A DNA stretch of 64,000 bases from Apostichopus japonicus (GCF_037975245.1 NC_092577.1:36510898-36574897); one strand, 5' to 3'. Positions 23,548-35,067 are shown, numbered from the stretch's first letter. Notes: a model not told the origin generated them from the sequence alone. Numbers and translations: made by a program.

Positions 23548-25375
23548 CACCAAATGGCCATAATGATAATTCTTTACTAATTACTTATTCTTCATACTGC
23601 CATTACTGGCCTAACCTGAACAGTGGTGTATTAAAATGCAACAAGTCTTTAAGCTTTTCATTTAAGAATAATTTCAGTCTGTCCTATTTCGAACATGTGA
23701 TTGGCAGGTTTCTGATTTTAAAAGCTTATCAAAAAGGAGCTGTGTTGTGTAAAGCAACAAAATTTCACACATGCATGTAACAAACAACCATTTGACAAGA
23801 TCTAGAAAATACATTTTGCTTTCAGCAATTTCCAAAAGCATTGCATACTGTACATGTATGTACTGTAGAAGTATCAAACGATTTTGCCCATTTGCACAAA
23901 TTAAGCCCCATTGAAAATTGTCTTTCTTCTAACTGTAAAGTTTCAATACTTGTTTGCGCATAGGCTGGAAAAGGTTGCATGCAACACTTACAGTAATTAA
24001 TGTTTAGGCTAGGCTGTATTGCATAGATCTACAATAGGAATAAATGATGCCCAGTAAAACTTTTCAATCAAGTGATGCAATTGTCATTTAGCCACTGAAG
24101 ACGATCCATGCTAGGATCAAAACGTCAGGCCAACTTACTTTTACACAAGTGAAACACTTACTAGAATGTTGAGCATAAGTCATTTTTGACCTGTCGAGCA
24201 TATTAGTTGAGCCTCCCACTATACCAAACATATTATACGAACAATATAGTTTAACAAGTTTACCTTAGACTGTATTATACCAACATTAAGAAATGATAGT
24301 TGTACAGAGTAAAGACCATATACAGTGTTGATATCTGCAGTGGACAGAAATACAAAAGAGAGGGGGCAGGGTTCTTTCCTCTGATAATACGTGATGGGAC
24401 ATTGTACTGTTTGATTGTAGACATCACAATTGACCTTACTTAACCTTACTCTAAATTATGTTGTGATATTAACTCTTAATTGGCTGTTGACAAAAAATTA
24501 TATTACCTGTAGTATAAAATGTAGTATAATATTATCTATTCACATGTTACATCTTGCATTAAGACAGTATTTTTATATGCTAGCTATGAACGTACATTGT
24601 TACTTTACTTTCTTAATTAGTTTCCTCATTGCCATACTCTAGCTTCCCAGTTTACCCAGTTTATATATGGAGGCGCACATTGAGAAACAGTGATAGGAGC
24701 TTTCCTTGGATGTTGTCACAATCTGGGAATTGAAATTCAACAGTTGTCAAATCCACAGCAGAGGTAATCTGTTTCTTGGTGTTAACCATGGAAAGAAGGT
24801 CGTCACTACTGAACTTTATGAACATCTTTTCAGCTGCCCAAAGGCACTGGAATGCAAGCTATGTACGTTGGGTGAACTAAACAACCCTCTTTGTACTCTT
24901 TTAGAATTGTCAGCTTAGCTGGAACCGGCAATTAATGATGGTGAAGTGGATTTGACAGTACCTAGACAGCCTGGAAAATGTTTGTCATATCTTTGTAGCC
25001 GTGTGATGCAGTACCCAACAAGGTAGTAGAGGCTATTCATCTCATCAGCAAACAATTGAAGTTCGGATCCTTCTTGATTCAAGATAACATCAGGGATGAC
25101 AGAATCATTCTCGATAGATTGAGTGGTGTCAGCATTGGACTCTGCAAAGAATTCATTATCATTTTCTTGGTAGGTTCCAGCTTGGGGAGAATTTTAGAAA
25201 CTGAGCTACAGTGATGATGTGTAATGCATATCTGAATTAAAGTTGTAAGGGAACTGCATTCTTCATCCGCACACTACAAAATAAATTCTCCAGGCAGTCT
25301 TGTGTGAAACGTGAGGTAAGAAAAAAATTGTGTTCATGTTCAAGGATATCTTCTTGAATGATTGAGTATTCAAAA
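23548..25375. other. Intergenic sequence with one hammerhead-like motif
   Basis: Mostly unique AT-rich sequence. The only structured motif I can support is at 24089-24130 (separate entry). Short open frames have no domain signature. Confidence 0.4.
24089..24130 (+). ncRNA. Hammerhead-ribozyme-like motif, copy 1 (decayed retroelement remnant)
   Basis: CTGAAGA (24095-24101) fits the core CUGANGA. It is followed by a 5-bp helix GATCC/GGATC with a 6-nt loop, then AAAAC (core expects GAAAC) and GTC. Sequence on both sides (TTAGCC and GGCCAA) can partly pair as stem I. The motif is shared with 27307-27350. Such minimal hammerheads accompany Penelope-like retroelements. One core base is off, so activity is doubtful. 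Confidence 0.4.
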
Positions 25376-26565
25376 AGTGCCGGCTCCCACCTGAGCAAGC
25401 GGCTCAGGAAAGGGGGGAGCCGGTACTACAATTTATTGAATAGCGCCACCAATTTCCCTCAATTGGTGGCGCTATTCAATAAGTTGTATTACCGGCTGCC
25501 CCTCTTTCCTGAGCCAAGGGGCTCAGGAAAGGGGGGAGCCGGTACTACAACTTATTGAATAGCGCCACCAATTTCCCTCAAAGACCCCCTCTTACTACTG
25601 CCAAACGGCTCAGGAAAGGGGGAGCCGTCACTACAACTTATTGAATAGCTCCATCAATTTCCCTCAATTGGTGGCGCTATTCAATAAGTTGTATTACCGG
25701 CTCCCCCTCTTTCCTGAGCCGCTGCCTCAGGAAAGGGGGGAGCCGGCACTACAACTTATTGAATAGCGCCACCAATTGAGGGAAATTGGTGGCGCTATTC
25801 AGTAAGTTGTAGTACCGGCTCCCCCTCTTTCCTGGGCCAAGCGGCTCGGGAAAGGGGGGATCCGTCACTACAACTTATTGAATAGCGCCACCAATTTCCC
25901 TCAAAGACCCCCTCTTTCTACTGCCAAACGGCTCAGGAAAGGGGGAGCCGTCACTACAACTTATTGAATAGCGCCATCAATTTCCCTCAATTGGTGGCGC
26001 TCTTCAGAAAGTTGTAGTACCGGCTCCCCCTCTTTCCTTATTGAATAGCGCCACCAATTTCCCTCAAAGACCCCCTCTTACTACCAAACGGCTCAGGAAA
26101 GGGGGAGCCGTCACTACAACTTATTGAATAGCGCCATCAATTTCCCTCAATTGGTGGCGCTCTTCAGAAAGTTGTAGTACCGGCTCCCCCTCTTTCCTTA
26201 TTGAATAGCGCCACCAATTTCCCTCAAAGACCCCCTCTTAGTACCAAACGGCTCAGGAAAGGGGGAGCCGTCACTACAACTTATTGAATAGCGCCATCAA
26301 TTTCCCTCAATTGGTGGCGCTATTCAGTTAGTTGTAGTACCGGCTCCCCCTCTTTCCTGGGCCAAGCGGCTCGGGAAAGGGGGGATCCGTCACTACAACT
26401 TATTGAATAGCGCCACCAATTTCCCTCAATTGGTGGCGCTATTCAGTAAGTTGTAGTACCGGCTCCCCCTCTTTCCTGGGCCAAGCGGCTCGGGAAAGGG
26501 GGGATCCGTCACTACAACTTATTGAATAGCGCCACCAATTTCCCTCAAGACCCCCTCTTACTACT
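25376..26565. repeat. 1.2-kb array of alternating hairpin-forming repeats
   Basis: Two palindromes alternate. One is GGCTCAGGAAAGGGGGAGCC with its complement across a short centre. The other is TTGAATAGCGCCACCAATT facing AATTGGTGGCGCTATTCAA across CCCTC. They are joined by TACTACAACTTA. The series repeats about six to eight times with truncations and the side motif AAAGACCCCCTCTTACTAC. Isolated copies occur at 18.9-19.3 kb. This looks like repeated nested insertion or tandem amplification of a small foldback element. Confidence 0.9.
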
Positions 26566-28369
26566 GCAAATGTATTGCGGAACCTTGAAATTCGACAATA
26601 AGTAAACATGAAAAGAACGTTCGAAAAATTGTACACAGTGCACCTCGTCATATATTCATTCTGCTGGAAAAGAAATATGCTAATAACATTAGTTCGATGT
26701 GTAAAGTTTTTTTTCTTAAAGGAATTATCGAAATCATGAATCCCAAATGATACAGTAATTAGTGTTAACAATTTTTTAGGCTATAGGTTTGATACATTAT
26801 TAATTTTAGCAAAAGAAAAAGTATGGAATTGAAATAAAATCTTTTATAAATTGTTTAATATGTATAATAAATTCAAAATATTTAATGGAAATGAATCACT
26901 AAGGTAAAGTTATCTTTAAGTGAGCATTCATTCATTATATAGCAGACACATTCAATAATTGTATCACTGTTACCCATAATTATACAAGTAAACGACAACA
27001 GGGTAAATAATTAAAATCATTAAAACAGAAAAATAGAAAAATAGAAATAAAACACTAAGCTTAACATGAAACTGTACAAGACACTGATGAGGTAAGAATA
27101 TATTCATTTTTGCGAAGAAAAAATTGTATTATTTGGACCCATGAATATATAATAAAGACAACGATATGACGTAATACAAATTTCTTTCTTTCTTCTCTCC
27201 ATCCCTTGTCTATTAATCCCCTTACATCTATCTCTTTGTGTTCACCATGATCATTAACCTGTCTGTATTCTGTACGTGTTTTTGTCCCTTCTGTTACTGT
27301 TTCATTTAGCATTTGAAGAAGATCCTGCTAGGATCGAAACGTCAGGCCGACTTACTTTTACACATTCTCCTACACGGGCTTTCTAGTGGACAAGCAGTTT
27401 GCTAACAGTTTTATTTTATTTTGTAATACAAATAAATAGAATATTAAGAGACAAAACAAAGTGCACAATAATTAACAAAGATAATCCAATGAGGCTTAAA
27501 ATTGCAGCATGCACTGAAATATAACATTAAAAAGGAAATTTACATTATATTGTACACATTAGTATTTTACAATATTATTAAAAGGACAAATGCAGGCACC
27601 AAACTCATCAATCTCCATTTGTTTTTCTTTCTCTTAACTTTTACCAATAATTACAAAGCTTGTACCGACAGTATCACTGTTCATAGGATAACTATCACGT
27701 GTAAGTTTAACATTACCATAAAAGTGCAAAGGTAATGTATACTTAGATGTTAATAAACTAATAACATCATTTTGTACATCAGCCTTTCTACTTTCTTTCG
27801 TATATTAAACATTTACATCGCAATTATCATGGACTTTAACTACTGTACTTAGAGCCTTCAAATACACGTTTCGTGAGTTGATTACAAAACAAGGTAAAAA
27901 TAAAGCGAACGAACGATCTCTATCAGCTCTGAAACGATGACCAAGGATGGACAATCTTAGATATTTATACGGTTAACGTTTCACACTAAACAAGGAATCT
28001 TTTAGGTCAAAATATACACCAAATATACACACTATAGATATAAGCAAACCTTAGCAAAATGGTCACAATATAGCCTATATAATTAACATGCTAATGAGCA
28101 ATGTATATTACCAACATTTCAACCTGCATACAGAATTAAAAGCTTTACAAGAATTTAGCGTAGTAAACTCAGTTATCGCTGGTAGTCAAAATACATCGCC
28201 TTAATAAAAAATAAGGGATGACATTCGGATAAACGCTAGAAGTGTAGTATTTGGTTTCATGAGAAAGCACCTCGACAGTTGTATGGACATTAGAAAATCT
28301 TTCATGATATAGGGAAGATATAGTCAGCTTACCGTAAAGATAATAACGCTAATATGAAGCCAGTCTCAC
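26566..28369. other. AT-rich spacer downstream of the polymerase gene
   Basis: No Polinton-type partner gene (integrase, packaging ATPase, protease, capsid) is recognisable here. A second hammerhead-like motif is at 27307-27350. The remaining short open frames lack signatures. Confidence 0.45.
27307..27350 (+). ncRNA. Hammerhead-ribozyme-like motif, copy 2 (decayed retroelement remnant)
   Basis: TTGAAGA (27313-27319; core expects C first), helix GATCC/GGATC (27321-27325/27331-27335) and GAAAC-GTC (27336-27343) follow in order. Downstream AGGCCGACTTACTTTTACAC is shared with copy 1. The core base that is wrong here is right in copy 1 and vice versa, so the ancestral motif probably had an intact core. 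Confidence 0.4.
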
Positions 28370-31300
28370 TCAACTTGTTTTTAAGTACCCAAATGGAATT
28401 GTGGACAAATCGTCGAGCAGTACCCTCTTTTCATAGACCAACCTGTACATCTTAGTCCCCTTTTGTGTTACAATATTACCTCTTTTTCTTTGAATAGTTG
28501 ACTGTGGAACCCGTACAGAAGTCGATACATTGCAATCTAAAACTATATCTTTAATTTTCTGAAAGTTAATTACCTTAGAAGTACTATGATTCAGTGAGAA
28601 GCCTTTCACCTTGCAGACGTATATCGGCGCACTACTCGTGGGGCTTATCACTTTGTAGGCATAATTCTTTGGCCCGGCGGACACAAATTCATCGATGTAG
28701 CTGTTTTTGCCATAATCTTTTTCTAACTCATCTGTCATATCACCCAGATACCTACCGGTTGGGGGATTGTATTCCCCATCTTTACTTATATATATAATAG
28801 AATCTGTATCGAAGTAGAGGACGCGGTCATCGAGTTGCTCAAGGTACGAGTACAGTTTGAGTCGTGCTTGCGCTGTTGTATACGCGGCTATGAATATGTT
28901 TGTGTTTGGAGCTGGTTGTACATATTCATCAGCTACTCGCCACTGAACTTCCGCTGTTTGATCATCATTAATATATCTTATATTTTCGATGAGTGTTCTT
29001 TTTTCGCGGAACATCTTGTATAGTTCCTCAATATCTTTAACAAATTTTGTTTGAGTTGGGTTATTCCTTTGCCCAAACTTTCCCCAAAGTGAATTCAACA
29101 TCAGCTTTGCTAACATTCTTTTTCCCGGATTCTTTTGAATATCATGGTAATTCAGCTCAATCCCTTCTCTTACTTTGTATTCATCGATATATCTTCTCCT
29201 TTCTTCTTCTTTGTTACATTCAGGAGGCCAACCTTCGGATTCTTGCTTGACTTTTAAGAATCTGTTTACATAACCTGAAAAGAGACTACCTGTATCTTTG
29301 CTTGTTTCTTCAAAATGCCAAACTTCTCGTATCTCAGTAATTTGGTACCCCATTTCTACAGCTTTCTTTACCTCATCTGTAACCCACGTTCCGCGGAGTT
29401 GTCTCTCTTTCTGATTGTGGATGCACTTCTTGGCACCTTCTTCAGCGCAAGTTCTACAAAGGGGAAAGAGAAGCTTCCCCTTAACTCTGTATGGTAAGAC
29501 CGGATGAAGTAAACCGAATGGTGGTAAGACTGTGCACTTAATGAGTCCTTCATAATCCTGCAGTTTGTCTACGTTTAAATCTTCCTGAATAATTTTGGGA
29601 TGGCCGATAGGATATTTACCGTATTTGTTCACCCAAGGATAAAGGGAACACACGTCAATATACCGTATTTTATCAGTGCCGCTAACTTTATGGTAAAGTT
29701 TTGTGGCATTTGTTCGTCCTCCATAAAATGCCTCCTGCGGAATGAGAGGACCAGTCCTTGGATCAGGGTCTGCTAGTTGATCAATGAAATATTTCATTTC
29801 TTTATCTTTCCGTAATTGCTCTTCGTAATCACATTCCCAAATCTCCTCTAACTCATAACCTTCGTTACGAACGATATCGGATCGATCTAAGCAATGTTTA
29901 TATGCATCATTGGTTGTCTCGAATGTACCCGGGCCGCTGTTATTATTAGGGCAGCATTTAGGGCAGCCGTGCCAGTAGCAGCCGTAAAATTCATACACCT
30001 TATTTGTGTCTTTACAGAAGCCATCAACTCTGTATTGCAAAATTTTCTTTTCTCCTTTGTGAAATACGTGTTGTATTTCACATTTGTCCTTCTTTTCCAT
30101 CCACTTTAGCCATTTTATAGCTATTGCAGACTGCTTTTGATATCTTTTCGTACCTTTAATAAGTGCAATTTTGTTTTCCTCCAGGAATTGTGTTTGAAAC
30201 ACACGCATAGCCACAGATGCGATTGTTACACACTTCTCAAATGGGTCTTCGTCTGCCAAATCTTGCAGCAATGCTCGAAACCTGCCGCATCCACGACGAA
30301 GTAAGTCAACGTCTCCTTTGCAGTACTTGAGGATTTCCTCTTGAAAGCAAAATTTCTTATCTTTTTGTTCTTTGTACCATTGCGCAAACTTGTTTCTATC
30401 CTCACTTGTCATTTCGTCAGGGCAGTACATGTCCTGTTCTGGCCATTTACCTTCGTAATCTTCGTTGGCTTCTTGGTTAAAACGGTGGGGAAAGTACCCT
30501 TTCTGTTCCTCCACTCCAAACGTCTTTGAAAAATTCGCCAGGCGCATTGGTATAAAGTTGAAGGAATCTATCAGTTTGATTGTTTTCTTTTTCTCACTTT
30601 TGATGGTAAGCCTCATAATCTTCGATCCATTCATCAGGACGTCCGGGCATCTCCCTGTCTTGGTGAGATACGATAAGACAAAATGTCCATCATAACCTTT
30701 CATGTTATGAGCTATAGCAATTGCGTCCGAATTTGTCTCTGTCAACAACCACTCGCAAAAGGCTGAAACCGTCGTTTCTCCTTTGAATATTTTCTGTTCT
30801 CGATTATTGCAAGTGCCACAAACTTTGTCAAACTCCGGCCATTCCAAACAATTGGCACATACCCGTTGGGCCACACAGAAGTTTGGAATGTGTTTGTACA
30901 CGGTAATAGTGTTGCTATGACCTTTTGATTCATCTCCAGTGCAGATCATATCTTGTCGACATTCGAAGTCGAAAAAGATAAATAATCCAGACGTTTTACT
31001 GCGGGTACTTTGTTTCGGTCGTATTATCTGCATATAACAATCGTGTGTTTTAGGTTTTTGTGACTTGCACAAGGAACAGTATATTTCTCCGCATTTGTGT
31101 TGATCTTTTTTTGCTTGTCTGCATTTTTCACATCTAGTAATTCGCTTGCAAACCGTTTTAGTTGTTTTTCCACGCGCTAATGCTTTAGGAACTTTCTTAT
31201 GGTTACTTTCACAACGTTCACTTTTAAACGTTCGGTCGCATTCTTTGCAATGTACCTTTTTCTTACGTTGGCAATCTTCTCTGTGACTGTTGAAGCAATC

Positions 31301-32536
31301 GGTGCATATATTCATGCAACGATGATGTTCCCAAGTTTTGAATCCTCTAAAGCAAAATTCACAGAAATAATCCGTGTCTAATAGTCCAGACATGGAATTA
31401 ATTACATCATAATGATTGTCATAGTGTAGTATGTACAACTTCAGTTCTTTACGGGGCCCTTTATATATAAACTGGCACTTTTTGTAATTTTCGAAGGGAA
31501 CCACAATGATTTGATATTTTTCCATTATTTTAGTTTTCTGAAATTGATCAATTTCTTCCAGGCTACATGGGCCCTCTTCCACTCCTGCTTTTGAGTGTAA
31601 ATCCTTTGCAAGTTTTTCTTGCTCGTTGAGGCCTTTACGTATGCTTTCCCATTTAATAGATTTATCTTCATCCTTTTCAATACGTGCTTTAGCAGTGACC
31701 AAAGCTCGAGCCAGACATAAGTCTTTGCCTTCAATTGAGAGAATGCTTCTCTTGCCTTTCAGCCATTTTGTAACCTGTTTTCTTTCATGCTCTGTATATC
31801 CCTCTCCTGTGGGTACATTAATGTGTAGAACATGAATTTCCATTAAACCTTCAAGTTTAATACTCTGATTTGACTGCTGAACTTTTTCGATAGCAGCTTG
31901 AATTTTTTCCACATTTACGTCTTCTACTTTCATCAGTGGCACCCATATGGGACGGTCTATGGACCCCGGGACATGGATTTCTATTATGATACGGTCTTGT
32001 GGTGCAAACTCACTAATTAGTGTATCGATTAGCCTTTGGAAAATATCAAGCACGACCGTAAACACATCTTGTTTTTCCTCCGTGCATTTACGAATCTTAT
32101 CTTCAATAAATGATATCTCGTAATCAATTGCCTTGCTTTTAAACTTCTTTATGTGACGAATACCACTTTTCTTAATTACATAACAATCTTCAGGTTTCAG
32201 AGCTTCCTCAACATTTTGTTCAACCACTATTTGCACATGCTGATTGTGCGGTTGCAGCCCGCCTATGGAAGGATGATTATGTCTACTGTCATCGCGTATC
32301 AATGAAGATGATTGACTGTCGTTGGTCATTGAGTCACTTTCATTTTCAAGTTGAATATGTTCACTTGTTGGCTGTTCATCATCATCTTTTGTTAGTGAAA
32401 TAGAAGACGATTTGTCACTCTCCACTGAGGGTGGTGGCTGAGATTCTTCTTCACTTGAAGGTGGGTCGACGATTGTTCGTCTTCTATTTGGAGGAGGAGG
32501 TGAGTTAGACATCTTACAGTATTTGTGTTGGTACAT
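28370..32536 (-). CDS. Protein-primed-type family B DNA polymerase of a Polinton/Maverick-like selfish element
   Basis: The 1388-residue open frame is intact and intronless. The N-terminus is Pro/Ser/acidic and disordered (1-100), and a Cys/His-rich zinc-binding region spans about 390-500. The 3'-5' exonuclease motifs are FDFE (near 522), NMKGYDG (611) and YCKGDVD (738). Polymerase motifs follow: DVCSLYP (961), KLMLNSLWGKFG (1144), DTDS (1243) and a late KNYAYKV. A segment at about 838-861 (VDGF..YEFYGCYWHGCPKC) resembles the Vsr endonuclease core. These features fit polymerases of Polinton/adintovirus-type elements, which copy linear DNA from a protein primer. An alternative start at the ninth codon (32512) is equally plausible. 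No partner genes are found nearby, so this is a solo or relict gene kept open. Confidence 0.88.
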   Translation of the reverse strand: MYQHKYCKMSNSPPPPNRRRTIVDPPSSEEESQPPPSVESDKSSSISLTKDDDEQPTSEHIQLENESDSMTNDSQSSSLIRDDSRHNHPSIGGLQPHNQHVQIVVEQNVEEALKPEDCYVIKKSGIRHIKKFKSKAIDYEISFIEDKIRKCTEEKQDVFTVVLDIFQRLIDTLISEFAPQDRIIIEIHVPGSIDRPIWVPLMKVEDVNVEKIQAAIEKVQQSNQSIKLEGLMEIHVLHINVPTGEGYTEHERKQVTKWLKGKRSILSIEGKDLCLARALVTAKARIEKDEDKSIKWESIRKGLNEQEKLAKDLHSKAGVEEGPCSLEEIDQFQKTKIMEKYQIIVVPFENYKKCQFIYKGPRKELKLYILHYDNHYDVINSMSGLLDTDYFCEFCFRGFKTWEHHRCMNICTDCFNSHREDCQRKKKVHCKECDRTFKSERCESNHKKVPKALARGKTTKTVCKRITRCEKCRQAKKDQHKCGEIYCSLCKSQKPKTHDCYMQIIRPKQSTRSKTSGLFIFFDFECRQDMICTGDESKGHSNTITVYKHIPNFCVAQRVCANCLEWPEFDKVCGTCNNREQKIFKGETTVSAFCEWLLTETNSDAIAIAHNMKGYDGHFVLSYLTKTGRCPDVLMNGSKIMRLTIKSEKKKTIKLIDSFNFIPMRLANFSKTFGVEEQKGYFPHRFNQEANEDYEGKWPEQDMYCPDEMTSEDRNKFAQWYKEQKDKKFCFQEEILKYCKGDVDLLRRGCGRFRALLQDLADEDPFEKCVTIASVAMRVFQTQFLEENKIALIKGTKRYQKQSAIAIKWLKWMEKKDKCEIQHVFHKGEKKILQYRVDGFCKDTNKVYEFYGCYWHGCPKCCPNNNSGPGTFETTNDAYKHCLDRSDIVRNEGYELEEIWECDYEEQLRKDKEMKYFIDQLADPDPRTGPLIPQEAFYGGRTNATKLYHKVSGTDKIRYIDVCSLYPWVNKYGKYPIGHPKIIQEDLNVDKLQDYEGLIKCTVLPPFGLLHPVLPYRVKGKLLFPLCRTCAEEGAKKCIHNQKERQLRGTWVTDEVKKAVEMGYQITEIREVWHFEETSKDTGSLFSGYVNRFLKVKQESEGWPPECNKEEERRRYIDEYKVREGIELNYHDIQKNPGKRMLAKLMLNSLWGKFGQRNNPTQTKFVKDIEELYKMFREKRTLIENIRYINDDQTAEVQWRVADEYVQPAPNTNIFIAAYTTAQARLKLYSYLEQLDDRVLYFDTDSIIYISKDGEYNPPTGRYLGDMTDELEKDYGKNSYIDEFVSAGPKNYAYKVISPTSSAPIYVCKVKGFSLNHSTSKVINFQKIKDIVLDCNVSTSVRVPQSTIQRKRGNIVTQKGTKMYRLVYEKRVLLDDLSTIPFGYLKTS

Positions 32537-33211
32537 GCAAGAGCTGGTCTTCTATGATTGAAAAATCTGAAGTAAATGAAACACTATATATAAATATTCG
32601 TAGGTTCGTAATTTGATATCGAAATATATAATCTGATATGAAAATAAAACATGCAGTAGAACTACTGAGGACTGTTGCTAAACATTTGAGGGAATGTTTG
32701 GGAGTATTTGGCGCCCTGACTTCATCATTTTATCGCATTTGTAAAATCTTGGGCGCATTTGCAATCTTAACAGTTATGAGGTTCAAACGTTCTCTAGTCA
32801 GACTAGCCTAATGTGCGTAGAACTCACAATTACCAAAGCCTAATGTTATTGTTTTCACTTTCCAGTTTTCACGTACGGTGAAACGGCCAAAGTGGTTAAA
32901 AAAGTACACTCAGGGAATAGAGGGTGACGATATGGAAAAGTGCACATTTCACGAAAGGCCAAGCCATCAGATTGATGGGTAGCGTAGGTCAATTGATCTT
33001 ACTCTCTTTGCTTTAAATGGCTTGAGAGACGAATGTAGTGTGAAACTGAATGGAACGATTAATTGTGGCACGACTCATGTACATGTTACAAGAAACTACT
33101 GCTAACAAGCTTTGTCCATGTTGCACATCTTGTCAATAGTTAATCAATCTATCATTCAAAACAAAACGTTGCCTTATTAGTTACTGTACAACCGAATTAC
33201 ACATCTGTGGT
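32537..33211. other. Spacer upstream of the polymerase
   Basis: AT-rich near the polymerase start, with no recognisable exon. It ends in TCTGTGGT (33204-33211), the left target duplication of the next element. Confidence 0.45.
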
Positions 33212-34109
33212 CAGGCGCGGCGGAAGGGGAAAATTATTGGGGGGGGCTAATGTGTGGAGACTATCTAAGCGGAGCGCCACCATCAGTTGGCGCGGAGCGT
33301 ACAAGAAAATTTTGGGATTTTCAAACCCCCAGATGGCCGGAAACGGCACTTCCCGAGTGTTTTATGCTGCGAATACCTAGCCCTAAAATATGGGTCTCAA
33401 GCCTGCAATTTCTCAGATTGCACGTAAAAATCTGTAAAACATTGTAATTTGTATATTCGATGGTGTTTTAAGAGAGTAGCTATTACTCGTAGTGTACTCG
33501 CAAAGACGTTTTTGAGTGTAGTAAATTGCTACTTGCAATTAAATGCAATAATTAAATAAATGTCATAAGAAAAAACAGAAAGCATTTCTTAATGTCAACA
33601 AATGCGGGTAATTCCAAAACCATGTGCAGTTGCCAACAAATTTCTATGAACCAAGCACTGTCACGAATGCATGTACCCTATACAAAACAGGTGAAATGCT
33701 AATATTGTGTTTTTGTTCGTTTAATAATTGATTGCGTTTAAACATAGAGCCATGTTCCACGCCTTGCGTGTACTCGTAGTGTAAACGCAAATTTTGATGA
33801 GTGTAGCGTTTAGCTTATTACACTCTTATTTAAAACACTAATATTCGATGAGGCATGATACAGACAATGTGGTTTATAGCCAGGTGACAGGCCGAGGGTC
33901 CCCCAGCATTTACTAAAATTATTACACCTATATAGTTTACGTGTGCATCGGACAGATAGACAGTATATGCATTGAAAAATGGGCAGATGCACGTTTCGGA
34001 GCCTTGGTAAATATTGGGGGGGCTTATCATGCATTTGCCCCCTCAACTTTTTCAGTGGGGGCTGAGCCCCCCCCCCCCAAGCCCCCCCCCCCCGGTTCCG
34101 CCGCCACTG
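33212..34109. mobile_element. Non-autonomous hAT-type transposon, 898 bp, with perfect 8-bp target duplication
   Basis: The ends are CAGGCGCGGCGGAA and (reverse complement of the right end) CAGTGGCGGCGGAA. They are flanked by identical TCTGTGGT at 33204-33211 and 34110-34117. Eight-base duplications and CA..TG termini are typical of hAT. It contains the family block CTATCTAAGCGGAGCGCCAC and GCACTTCCCGAG. G and C homopolymers sit inside both ends. No transposase is present, so mobilisation would need an autonomous relative. Confidence 0.9.
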
Positions 34110-34117
34110 TCTGTGGT

Positions 34118-35036
34118 TTGACTTTAAGCCTTTTATTCCTGTCACATGTAGAGCCTCTAGTCTTAGTTGTAAAAGTACTTGAAGAATTATTTTAGCTACA
34201 AAATAATGATGACATATTTTGAAACGTTTGAAATATTTTAATCAGTCCCGAATTTATTCCCATGCCACGTTTAATTCTTTTCAAAATTAACCTTTAAACA
34301 AATGAAGTTCACCAATCAAACTGGATAGGCTACTTAGTCTAACACACAGACCAATATAGATCAGTTCATCATATACAAACAAACAACACTTAGCCTAGAA
34401 TACACAGCCTACCATAACTGTTTACTTTGCATTACAAGTCTGAAAAGGACAGGTGGTGTTGAATGTCACCAAATGGTGCTATGTTGTTGACTTAAAGGAA
34501 CATGCTTATGTTGAGTTATATACTTTATGCAACGATGGATTAAATATTGAAAAACATTTAGGCATGAACCGAGGAGGCGAAGTTATCATCAATTTAGCCC
34601 TAAAAGGCCATTCCAGAGATTCAGCATACTTTAAAGGGGAATACTTTGGAAAAAATTAACAGCAAACACAAAACTAACGATAACATTTTTCGTATTTCTA
34701 AACATTTGAAATTGGTATAATTTTGAGTATTCTCAAATAACCTTGTTTTCTTAGCATGTTAAAATTTAAGTTCGATATTGAATATATGCTCAGTTAAGGA
34801 AGTTGAAACATTTTTTTTTTCTGTTATGTCAAGCTCGTAGCAAGAGATTTCATCTAGTGCGAATACAACGGTTATACAAAATGCGTCTTTATTTTGTCCT
34901 TTTCTATTAATTTGGTAGCCTTCTCTATAAATATTGGCAATGATGATTATCTTTATGACAACTGCATCTATGCCTTTCGATATTTTGAGAGTTTAGTTCT
35001 GTTATGACCTTTGTAAGGAAACCACATATGATGTTA

Positions 35037-35067
<31 letters not shown>

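Noticed and set aside
34453-34659. Possible small gene
   Set aside because: No recognisable domain, no splice context, and the length is within chance expectation.
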